Positions 1 through 5,623 of a DNA stretch of 5,964 nt are shown here, one piece after another. Numbering within the stretch: position 1 is the stretch's first letter; every line of letters begins with the position of its first letter. The stretch lies in contig JACQFM010000034.1 of the NCBI GenBank assembly GCA_016200035.1, positions 1 to 5,964 on the forward strand, written 5' to 3'. The notes under the pieces are model-generated. The model ran no database searches. It worked only from the letters and a program-made list of their open reading frames with translations, and had not been told where the DNA came from. The stretch comes from Nitrososphaerota archaeon (GTDB lineage: Archaea > Thermoproteota > Nitrososphaeria > Nitrososphaerales > Nitrosopumilaceae). The translations under genes and the position numbers were made by a program.

Positions 1-558
1 GGTGTATCAATAGCAGTTTTTGCAGCTGCTGTCATTAGTGAACTGTCTTTTCTAAACAAGATGCCATTTTATTACTATGGAATAATATGGACCGCAAGTT
101 TTGGAATTGTATTTGGTGCTAGCTTAAAAAAATTCAAAAAAGTAATACCTGCAATTCGCACAAGAATGAAAAACAGTGTAAAATGGCCTTCTGGTGTAAA
201 AGTAATTAACGGACTATCCTGGGCAGCGCCATTTGTTGCTATAGGTGTATTTCCTTGGATAATGCAGTATCTGATACTTCTTGGTATTGGGCTTGGGAAC
301 CTTTCCACGTATTTGTTCATGAAGAGATATAGTGGCTTGTCAAATCCAGAACAAATCATTGTGGCAATAATCTCACTTGTTTCAATTCCAATTGCAATTG
401 AAATTGATACGTCATTGTTTGCAACAAGTCAAGATATTGCTGTAATGTTATCAAGAATATTGATAGCAATCGCGTATGGTGCGGGGGGAGCGTACGCACT
501 TTTTATTAAAGAAGATGTCAACGAGTCAATAAAATCATCATTTGAAGATTCAGATTAA
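1..558 (+). CDS. Multi-pass membrane protein of unknown function, 5'-truncated
   Basis: The reading frame is already open at base 1 and gives 20 residues before the first ATG at 61, so the gene almost certainly starts upstream of the window. I therefore do not use the ATG at 61 as start. The 185 visible residues contain about five hydrophobic segments (roughly residues 1-17, 23-41, 70-84, 87-106, 117-135 and 148-169, the third being weak), joined by short basic loops such as KKFKK near 43-47, and end in an acidic, Ser-rich cytoplasmic-type tail (ESIKSSFEDSD). This shows an integral membrane protein. I recognise no catalytic or transport motif, so no function is assigned. A T6 run just after the stop may end its transcript. 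Membrane location is sure; the family is unknown. Confidence 0.8.
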   Translation, partial: GVSIAVFAAAVISELSFLNKMPFYYYGIIWTASFGIVFGASLKKFKKVIPAIRTRMKNSVKWPSGVKVINGLSWAAPFVAIGVFPWIMQYLILLGIGLGNLSTYLFMKRYSGLSNPEQIIVAIISLVSIPIAIEIDTSLFATSQDIAVMLSRILIAIAYGAGGAYALFIKEDVNESIKSSFEDSD

Positions 559-564
559 ATATAA

Positions 565-570
565 TTTTTT
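565..570 (+). terminator. Short T-run after the membrane protein gene
   Basis: Six T residues begin seven bases after the TAA stop (556-558). Archaeal RNA polymerase can terminate at T-runs without a hairpin. The run also sits within AT-rich DNA that could carry the promoter of the next gene: a TTTAA-type element near 576-581 lies about 26 bp before the ATG at 605, the spacing expected for a leaderless transcript. Confidence 0.4.
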
Positions 571-604
571 AAAACATTTAAGGACGTAGTTGATTATTTT
601 ATTC

Positions 605-715
605 ATGCGTGGTCTTTGTCATGCTTGCCTCACTTCAAATGTCGAAATTGTTGTAGATAAAGGCCAGACAATTTGTCATACATGCCTTGAGAAGAAACAA
701 TTGAAAAAAGACTAA
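605..715 (+). CDS. 36-residue double CxxC zinc-knuckle protein
   Basis: A short ORF runs from ATG 605 to TAA 713-715. Its 36 residues contain two matched knuckles, CHAC (C5, C8) and CHTC (C24, C27), separated by 15 residues, with a basic tail (EKKQLKKD). Four cysteines in a CxxC-x15-CxxC layout are what a single zinc-ribbon fold needs, and random ORFs of this size rarely show it. There is no Shine-Dalgarno; a TTTAA-like element about 26 bp upstream fits a leaderless mRNA. An in-frame TTG at 590 is a less likely start. The gene lies 25 bp before the PfkB kinase on the same strand, so co-transcription is plausible. Zinc binding is inferred from the cysteines; the role (nucleic-acid or protein binding) is unknown. 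Its size makes it easy for gene callers to miss. Confidence 0.7.
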   Translation: MRGLCHACLTSNVEIVVDKGQTICHTCLEKKQLKKD

Positions 716-740
716 TTGTACCTCAAGTGCATAAAATTAG

Positions 741-1616
741 ATGAAGATTGGAATTTTTTCACATTGTACCATTGATGAAATTGTAAGGAACAACAGTGTT
801 GTTGAAACAGCTGGCGGACCAGCTTGTTATTGCGGTCTTACTGCTAGGAATCTGAAATTTGATGTAGAGTTTCACACAAAGATAGGTTCTGACTTTTCAT
901 ATCTTCAAGTACTGGAGAAAAATAAGATTTTCATACCACAGGCCTCGGTTACAACGAACCCAACTACAAGATTTAGACTTGAAATATCGGGAACTGATAG
1001 AAATCTGTATCTTAAAACAAGATGTGATCCAATCTCTTTTGATAAATCGGATGCAGATGCACATATTATAAGTCCGGTATTTGATGAGATACCAATTGAA
1101 ACTTATGAAAAAATAAAAAAAGATTCCAGGTTTACGTTGTTAGATCCGCAAGGATTCTTGCGTAGAAAAGATGAGCACAACAAGATTTACCTTGAAAAAA
1201 CCGAATTGGATCTTTCCAGGATTTCCGCAATAAAAGTGGATCCAGAGGAAGCTTACTCACTTACTGGTCAAACAGGCAACGATGCGATGCTAATCTTGCA
1301 AAAAAAAGGAGTAGAATATGTTCTTTATACAAACAAACGGGAGATTACCATGCTTGTAAAAGACAGATTGTATTATCTTACTATTCCAAGAATTGATGTA
1401 TATGATACAACAGGCGTTGGAGATATTTTCTGTGCGACTTTTGCATGCACCTATCTGAAGGAAAAAGATTTCTTTTGGGCAATTTGTTTTGCTGTCGGTG
1501 CCGCTCAAGCGGCACTAGAAACAAAGGAAACAGGTCTTGCAAAGATTCCACAACGCGGCGCTATTGAGACAAATGCCTCATACTTGTATAACCAAGTTGG
1601 GTTTTCGCAGATCTAG
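741..1616 (+). CDS. PfkB/ribokinase-family kinase, substrate unknown
   Basis: This 291-aa protein has the usual length of small archaeal PfkB kinases, which use ATP to phosphorylate a sugar, nucleoside or related alcohol in the cytoplasm. The substrate-side glycine pair is in AGGPACYCGLTARNL (about 24-38) and is followed by KIGSDF (48-53). The C-terminal PfkB signature is DTTGVGD (222-228), giving the anion hole and the catalytic base D228. The motif usually written NxxE is DPEE here (167-170). The common TLGxxG nucleotide-site motif appears as TNKREI (197-202), without its glycines. The ATG at 741 is the first possible start, since TAG directly precedes it in frame; no Shine-Dalgarno is visible. 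nadK follows after 30 bp in the same frame. The aromatic GGPxxY-like motif differs from the GGKGANQA form of true ribokinases, so I do not call it rbsK. Family is certain; substrate is not predictable from this sequence. Confidence 0.9.
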   Translation: MKIGIFSHCTIDEIVRNNSVVETAGGPACYCGLTARNLKFDVEFHTKIGSDFSYLQVLEKNKIFIPQASVTTNPTTRFRLEISGTDRNLYLKTRCDPISFDKSDADAHIISPVFDEIPIETYEKIKKDSRFTLLDPQGFLRRKDEHNKIYLEKTELDLSRISAIKVDPEEAYSLTGQTGNDAMLILQKKGVEYVLYTNKREITMLVKDRLYYLTIPRIDVYDTTGVGDIFCATFACTYLKEKDFFWAICFAVGAAQAALETKETGLAKIPQRGAIETNASYLYNQVGFSQI

Positions 1617-1637
1617 GCTTTTATTGAACAAAAGCCT
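1615..1637. repeat. Perfect 8-bp inverted repeat before nadK
   Basis: AGGCTTTT (1615-1622), a 7-base spacer and AAAAGCCT (1630-1637) form a perfect dyad. It begins inside the TAG stop of the PfkB gene and ends nine bases before the GTG start of nadK, filling most of the 30-bp gap. As RNA it would fold into a hairpin just before the nadK start; as DNA it has the symmetry of a dimeric operator. No T-run follows, so it does not look like a standard terminator. The symmetry is seen directly; any role is inference. Confidence 0.6.
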
Positions 1638-1646
1638 GATTTCATT

Positions 1647-2642
1647 GTGCGCATTGCAATATCAAGCCAAGAACAAGATGATCAGACAGTAAAATTCATC
1701 AAAGCATCTCTTGAGAGCCACGGCATTGATTCGTATTTACTTGGAAACAAGTCTGTACTGAAAGACATTGAATGCGTAATAGTCATAGGAGGAGACAGGG
1801 AAATCCGAAATTACTTTCACAAAGTCTTAGACTCTGCAACACCAGTCCTTGGAGTAAACGTATCAGAATCAAGCGGTTTTATGGCCCAATTAGATTTTAA
1901 AGAATTTCCAACGTATGTGAAGAGATTAAAAAATAAAGATTTCACAGTAGAGGAGGTCACACGCATTGGCATCAAAATTGATGGAAAAAGCGTATATCCG
2001 GCATTAAATGACGTCGCAATCTTTCCCTCAAAAAGTGCGATGCTGATGGAACATGTCTTGCGGGTAAATGGGGAAGAGGTCTGGCATGACAGTAGTGATG
2101 GAGTAATAATATCTACACCAATTGGCTCATCTGCTTATTCAATGTCCGCAGGAGGTCCTGTAATCTTTCAAGACTCGAAGGTTTTTGGCATAGTTTCAGT
2201 CAACTCTCTTGATACTACAAGAAGACCACTTGTAGTATCAGAAAATAGTTTAGTAGAGCTAGACGGCATATCATCAAGGCTTCGCTGTGAAGTGATACTT
2301 GATGGCAAGGATAGGTTCAAAGTGGAAAAATTAGTTACCTGCACAAAATTTGCTCAGACCGCAAACATAGTCAGAATGAAAAAAGACTCTACTGCAATTT
2401 CTGCGCTTGCAAAAAAGGTCCAGCTTGCAGAAGATCTTCTAAACATGCCCCCTAGCTCTAAGTTGCTGTTAAAGACTTTGGAGTATGAAGGCTCTCTTAC
2501 TCAGAAGGAGTTAGCTGTAAAAACGCTCTTGCCAGACAGAACTGTTCGGCTTGGCATGCGACATTTGCTTGAGAAGGGGTACGTCAAAAAGCGGGTTTCA
2601 CTAAGGGATACAAGACAGCGAATCTACGAAATTCCAAAATAG
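1647..2642 (+). CDS. nadK: NAD kinase with C-terminal winged-helix domain
   Basis: NAD kinase makes NADP+ from NAD+ and ATP in the cytoplasm and is the only known route to NADP. Of 331 residues, about 1-250 match the family: VIVIGGDREI (44-53) at the GGDG site, TPVLGVN (65-71) then SGFMAQLDF (76-84), the NDV motif (N121, D122), and the conserved glycine-rich block from DGVIISTPIGS (151-161) through SMSAGGPVI (165-173). The GGDG aspartate is kept (D50), but the next residues are R-E rather than the usual G-T. Residues about 265-331 look like a winged helix: a helix at 270-281, LTQKELA (284-290), a recognition-type helix RTVRLGMRHLLEKG (298-311) and a basic wing (VKKRVSLRDTRQRIYEI). Family members without this tail are usually 250-300 aa. 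The start is GTG 1647, as the next in-frame Met is residue 79; no Shine-Dalgarno is seen. It is probably co-transcribed with the PfkB gene and abuts pyrG. Confidence 0.9.
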   Translation: MRIAISSQEQDDQTVKFIKASLESHGIDSYLLGNKSVLKDIECVIVIGGDREIRNYFHKVLDSATPVLGVNVSESSGFMAQLDFKEFPTYVKRLKNKDFTVEEVTRIGIKIDGKSVYPALNDVAIFPSKSAMLMEHVLRVNGEEVWHDSSDGVIISTPIGSSAYSMSAGGPVIFQDSKVFGIVSVNSLDTTRRPLVVSENSLVELDGISSRLRCEVILDGKDRFKVEKLVTCTKFAQTANIVRMKKDSTAISALAKKVQLAEDLLNMPPSSKLLLKTLEYEGSLTQKELAVKTLLPDRTVRLGMRHLLEKGYVKKRVSLRDTRQRIYEIPK

Positions 2643-4244
2643 TTAGGCTTTGGCTGCTGCTGTCACAAATGCCTCAAAGGAGGGTTCTGGAAATCCAGGC
2701 CTGCTGTTGAACTCGGGATGAAACTGTACACCAACATAGAATCTATGTGTTGGAATCTCAAGAATTTCCATTCTTTTCTTATCATCGCTATACCCTGAGA
2801 AGTTCATCCCATTTTCCTTGAATTGATCAAGATACTTTTTGTTAAACTCGTATCTGTGCCTATGTCGCTTCTTTATGGTGTTTGATTTGTATAGCTTGAA
2901 TGCAAGTGTGTTATCGTCTACCATGATTTCATGCGAGCCAAGCCTTAGCGAGCCACCCATGTTTGTAACTGACTTTTGTTCTGGTAAAAGATCAATTACT
3001 GGATTCTCAGTATTTGGGACAAGCTCGGTTGAATTTGCATTTGGTAAACTGCACGCATATCTAGCAAACGCAATGGCAGCAAGCTGAAATCCAAAACAAA
3101 TGCCAAGATATGGAATATTTTTTTCTCTTGCATAATTTGCAGTTTTGATTATTCCTTCTGATCCTCGCTCTCCAAATCCGCCTGGAACAATTATTCCTTG
3201 ATACAAGGAGAGTTTGTTTATGTTTCCGTTAAGATCATCAGAATCGATCCAGTCTATGGATACATTTTTTCCAATTTTTGCACCGGCATGCTTGAGTGCA
3301 TGGTTTACACTTACATAACTGTCAGCAAGTGTGACATATTTTCCGACCATTGCTATTTTGATGCTTTTTTTGCTGTTTGAAAAAGAGCCTACAATAGCAT
3401 TCCATTTATCCCAGTTGGCGGAGGTATTCAACAGTCCAACTTTGCCAAATTTTTTGAAGATTACGTCAACGACTCCTTGATCATTCAGCATTTGTGGTAC
3501 AGTAAGAATGGAATCTACGTCATGACAGGAAAAGACGTCTTTTACTGATACATTTGAAAAAAGTGAGATCTTTTTCTTGGCTGCCATCTCTAGGGGCTGG
3601 GAACACCTTACAGCCAAAAGGTCAGGCTGTATACCTATTCTGCGAAGCTCCTGAACGCTGTGCTGAGTTGGTTTTGTCTTTTGCTCGCCTACCACATCAA
3701 GCGATGGTGCCAGTGTCACATGCACAAAAATGATATTTTCTGGTCCATCTTCCAACCTTATCTGTCTTAACGCTTCTAAAAATGGAAGACTTTCGATGTC
3801 ACCAACTGTTCCGCCGCACTCCACAACTAAAATATCAAGCTGCTCTTTTTCTGCTATCTTTCTAATCCTATCCTTGATTGCATCTGTTACGTGTGGAATG
3901 ATTTGTACGCAAGCACCAAGATACTCACCATGCCTTTCAGCTTCTAATACTCTTGAGTATATCTGAGCTGTAGTGATGTTGTGTGACTTTGGGATATCTT
4001 GGTTTAGGAATCTTTCATAGTTGCCAATATCCATGTCACACTCGCCACCATCTTCTGTCACAAAGACTTCGCCATGTGCTATAGGATTCATTGTTCCAGC
4101 ATCATAATTCAGATATGGATCTATTTTTACACAAGAGACTTTTTGGTTAGATAACTGTAATAATTTTGCCAGAGATGATGTTACTACGCCTTTTCCCAGA
4201 CCAGACATTACACCACCAGTTACAAAAATGTACTTTGTCTGCAT
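2643..4244 (-). CDS. pyrG: CTP synthase
   Basis: CTP synthase aminates UTP to CTP using ATP and ammonia from glutamine, the last step of de novo pyrimidine nucleotide synthesis. I choose the ATG at 4244 (533 aa, MQTKYIFVTGG), because the family starts here; a TTG at 4259 would add only five atypical residues. The N-terminal amidoligase domain (about 1-270) has the P-loop GGVMSGLGKG (10-19), IDPYLNYDAGTMNP (41-54), HGEVFVTEDGGECD (57-70), VECGGTVGDIES (141-152) and GEQKTKPTQHSVQEL (186-200). The C-terminal class I glutaminase domain (about 295-533) has PGGFGERG (354-361), the nucleophile C383 in GICFGFQ, and H509/E511 in QFHPEF, so the triad is complete. The P-loop has SG where many members have SS. 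The gene is intact and of normal length. It converges with nadK with zero spacing and has its own upstream region with possible operators. Confidence 0.97.
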   Translation of the reverse strand: MQTKYIFVTGGVMSGLGKGVVTSSLAKLLQLSNQKVSCVKIDPYLNYDAGTMNPIAHGEVFVTEDGGECDMDIGNYERFLNQDIPKSHNITTAQIYSRVLEAERHGEYLGACVQIIPHVTDAIKDRIRKIAEKEQLDILVVECGGTVGDIESLPFLEALRQIRLEDGPENIIFVHVTLAPSLDVVGEQKTKPTQHSVQELRRIGIQPDLLAVRCSQPLEMAAKKKISLFSNVSVKDVFSCHDVDSILTVPQMLNDQGVVDVIFKKFGKVGLLNTSANWDKWNAIVGSFSNSKKSIKIAMVGKYVTLADSYVSVNHALKHAGAKIGKNVSIDWIDSDDLNGNINKLSLYQGIIVPGGFGERGSEGIIKTANYAREKNIPYLGICFGFQLAAIAFARYACSLPNANSTELVPNTENPVIDLLPEQKSVTNMGGSLRLGSHEIMVDDNTLAFKLYKSNTIKKRHRHRYEFNKKYLDQFKENGMNFSGYSDDKKRMEILEIPTHRFYVGVQFHPEFNSRPGFPEPSFEAFVTAAAKA

Positions 4245-4251
4245 ATATAGG

Positions 4252-4280
4252 GATAACAAATCACCTTTTTATTCGTTATC
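4252..4280 (-). promoter_or_regulatory. Candidate pyrG promoter bracketed by an inverted repeat
   Basis: Read on the - strand, AATAAAAAGG (4273-4264) is centred about 25 bp before the pyrG ATG, the spacing of an archaeal TATA box for a leaderless transcript. It lies between GATAAC (4280-4275) and its exact reverse complement GTTATC (4257-4252), separated by 17 bases. A GGTGA (4265-4261) could pair with 16S rRNA but is 16 bases from the ATG, too far for a normal Shine-Dalgarno. Placement of the promoter and use of the dyad as operator are inference; six-base arms in AT-rich DNA can occur by chance. Confidence 0.35.
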
Positions 4281-4284
4281 AAAA

Positions 4285-4300
4285 AATATTTTCCAATATT
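4285..4300. repeat. AATATT-TTCC-AATATT dyad upstream of pyrG
   Basis: Two copies of the self-complementary hexamer AATATT flank a four-base spacer, so the element is both a direct and an inverted repeat. It lies 41-56 bp before the pyrG ATG, just beyond the candidate TATA region, where an activator or a BRE-side regulator could bind. The AT-rich composition makes chance occurrence quite possible. Confidence 0.35.
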
Positions 4301-4317
4301 AAATCGTGAGTAGATCG

Positions 4318-4489
4318 CTATTCCTTCTCTATAATGAGCTTTTTTCTCTCATGAAAGTCTGGTTTGAGACGGAACATCAAGGTAACGAGTTTATCGACAA
4401 AGAGTAAAAAGGCAATCCCCCCTCTTATGCGGAAAAAGTCACGCGGTCTAGGTAATATCGTTCGTTATGATTTGTTGGAGAGAGGTTAA
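4318..4489. other. Gap with open frames on both strands, possible gene remnant or RNA
   Basis: The non-coding gap between pyrG and the next gene (4245-4516) is about 42% G+C over 4381-4500 by hand count, against about 29% in the gap at 5641-5760. On the - strand a 48-codon frame (4464-4318) is open without an early start; its only ATG, at 4377, leaves 19 residues, and the middle reads GGIAFLLFVDKLVTLMFRLK. On the + strand a frame ending at TAA 4487-4489 is open for 44 codons, basic, with an ATG at 4427 (MRKKSRGLGNIVRYDLLERG, 20 aa) and a possible TTG farther upstream. The last 20 residues faintly resemble the first helix of small archaeal winged-helix regulators. No tRNA fold is seen. I cannot call a gene; a decayed gene, a long leader or a small RNA are the options. 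Confidence 0.25.
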
Positions 4490-4516
4490 TCTAGAAGATG
4501 ACACTTAGAAAGAATA

Positions 4517-4801
4517 ATGGATGAGGATCATCGTACATTTGAGAAAGAACTTGCAAAGCTAAATGCTTACTTAACTATAGTAACAACAGGAAGTTCAGTC
4601 GTTGCAGGTGTAGGGATCTCTCTACTCATCTTAGGTATTACACTTGGTTCTGAGGCTATATCGAAAACTGGTGACGAGAACAGAATCCTCACCACTATAG
4701 GTACTGTTTACTCCAACTTCGGAGTTGGTATGTTTGTTATTGGGATGATCGTGCTAGTCATAGCAATACTCCGGATTCCAAGCAAAATCGATAAACTATA
4801 G
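4517..4801 (+). CDS. Small two-helix membrane protein, unknown function
   Basis: This 94-aa protein has a short charged N-terminus (MDEDHRTFEKELAKLNAY), a first membrane helix at about 20-43 rich in Gly, Ser, Ile and Leu, a polar loop at about 45-60 (SEAISKTGDENR), a second membrane helix at about 67-86 and a basic end (RIPSKIDKL). By the positive-inside rule both ends would face the cytoplasm. There is no cleavable signal peptide and no recognised family motif. The ATG at 4517 is the first ATG after an in-frame TGA at 4499; no Shine-Dalgarno precedes it. It is convergent with the 239-aa membrane protein gene, 73 bp away. A role with that neighbour is possible only by proximity. The clean membrane pattern supports a real gene. 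Confidence 0.7.
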   Translation: MDEDHRTFEKELAKLNAYLTIVTTGSSVVAGVGISLLILGITLGSEAISKTGDENRILTTIGTVYSNFGVGMFVIGMIVLVIAILRIPSKIDKL

Positions 4802-4816
4802 TAAGAATTTGACTCT

Positions 4817-4828
4817 AAAAAATAAAAA
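4817..4828 (-). terminator. T-rich terminator for the 239-aa membrane protein gene
   Basis: On the - strand this reads TTTTTATTTTTT, about 46 bases after the stop at 4875-4877. Such T-runs are sufficient for archaeal termination. It lies in the 73-bp gap between the two convergent genes. On the + strand the same bases are A-rich, so they would not stop the 94-aa gene; I see no clear terminator for that one. Confidence 0.5.
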
Positions 4829-4874
4829 GCATCACTATAATGTAAAATTCCTCTCAGAATATGATTAGTAATTT

Positions 4875-5594
4875 CTATTTATCCGTAGAAGTGCAGAATG
4901 GTTCAACAATACTTTTCAATTCCGTAGCCATGTTCAAAGATTCTCTAATTGCTTTGGCAACACCATCGATTTGATTAATTGGCATATCTTTGAGTAGATT
5001 CGTAGTTTGAAGATCAGCTAATAAACGCCAATATTTTCTAGCAGTATTAACGCCATAAATTCTCATCATGTCTAAGAGATTTATTCGTAAATCCAAAAAG
5101 TGCTGTGGGCGTGTGTATGATTCTTTCATAACCTCAAACCAATGTTCAGCCTCACCATCTTTGTTATTTTTACAATTATCATACATCTGTAGGGAGTGTT
5201 CTAATGTTTGAATTATTGTTTTTAAATGACCATTTAGATGATATGAAATATCATAAACAATTTCTTTTCGAATAGCGGATTCTTCTATTACTGTTTTACG
5301 TACCTCTTCCGTTATTATGTTCAAATTTTCTGTCAAATTTTTGATATCTTCTGTTACTTTCTCATTTTGCTTATTCCATTTTTTGGAATAAATGAATACA
5401 GTCCAAGTTACCAGTAACCCTATTGAGATTTCTATAACGAGGGATGTTAGGTTAAAAATGTCATTTTTTTGTGGAACTGTTATCTGCACCAATAATGCAA
5501 TAATTACACAAATAGCAATTACACCGGGATACAAGATTTTCAGAAATTTTTTTTCTTTATCAGGATTAACTTCAAATTTTGTTGGCTTTTCCAT
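4875..5594 (-). CDS. Two-helix membrane protein with coiled coil, unknown function
   Basis: The 239-aa protein starts with a charged, Lys-rich cytoplasmic-type segment (1-18), then two membrane helices (about 19-40 and 48-69) joined by a short loop (PQKNDIF), a heptad-like coiled-coil stretch (about 73-112: KQNEKVTEDIKNLTENL and following) and a helical soluble domain (about 113-239) with a His-rich part (YHLNGHLKTIIQTLEH). The topology puts a large cytoplasmic domain after a membrane hairpin, as in some sensor or scaffold proteins, but I see no kinase, methyl-acceptor or nuclease motif and do not assign a function. The base composition is AT-rich (about 25% G+C in 5161-5220 against 38% in a pyrG sample, hand counts), consistent with accessory DNA. 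The ATG at 5594 has no Shine-Dalgarno; a TTAAAAAA element about 26 bp upstream suggests a leaderless transcript. Confidence 0.8.
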   Translation of the reverse strand: MEKPTKFEVNPDKEKKFLKILYPGVIAICVIIALLVQITVPQKNDIFNLTSLVIEISIGLLVTWTVFIYSKKWNKQNEKVTEDIKNLTENLNIITEEVRKTVIEESAIRKEIVYDISYHLNGHLKTIIQTLEHSLQMYDNCKNNKDGEAEHWFEVMKESYTRPQHFLDLRINLLDMMRIYGVNTARKYWRLLADLQTTNLLKDMPINQIDGVAKAIRESLNMATELKSIVEPFCTSTDK

Positions 5595-5615
5595 ATTTTG
5601 TTATAACCAAGGTAG

Positions 5616-5623
5616 TTTTTTAA
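5616..5623 (-). promoter_or_regulatory. Candidate TATA box of the 239-aa membrane protein gene
   Basis: On the - strand TTAAAAAA is centred about 26 bp before the ATG at 5594, matching an archaeal box A for a leaderless mRNA; TTATAGG at 5630-5624 is an alternative. Between this and the ATG lies the palindrome GTTATAAC (5600-5607), which could bind a regulator. The assignment rests on spacing and composition only. Confidence 0.35.

Noticed and set aside
61..63. ATG as start of the first membrane protein gene
   Set aside because: The frame is open to base 1 with a hydrophobic stretch before it, so the true start is outside the window.
770..785. C-box-like TGATGA suggesting a C/D box RNA
   Set aside because: It lies inside the PfkB coding sequence and no paired D, C' and D' boxes with suitable spacing were found.
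2645..2651. Second copy of the AGGCTTT half-site at the nadK-pyrG junction
   Set aside because: It is explained by the last codons and stop of pyrG (Lys-Ala-stop) and has no inverted partner nearby.
2839..3966. Several + strand open frames of 60-82 codons within pyrG
   Set aside because: They are antisense to the intact CTP synthase gene and contain no domain or promoter evidence.
4242..4259. TTG at 4259 as the start of pyrG
   Set aside because: The five extra residues are not typical of CTP synthases, and the ATG at 4244 gives the standard N-terminus (xTKYIFVTGG).
4351..4407. 18-codon + strand ORF in the gap after pyrG
   Set aside because: Too short, no motif, and it competes with other overlapping frames; nothing supports translation.
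4498..4524. 8-codon ORF overlapping the start of the 94-aa gene
   Set aside because: Chance ATG; no ribosome-binding signal and no sign of translational coupling beyond the overlap.
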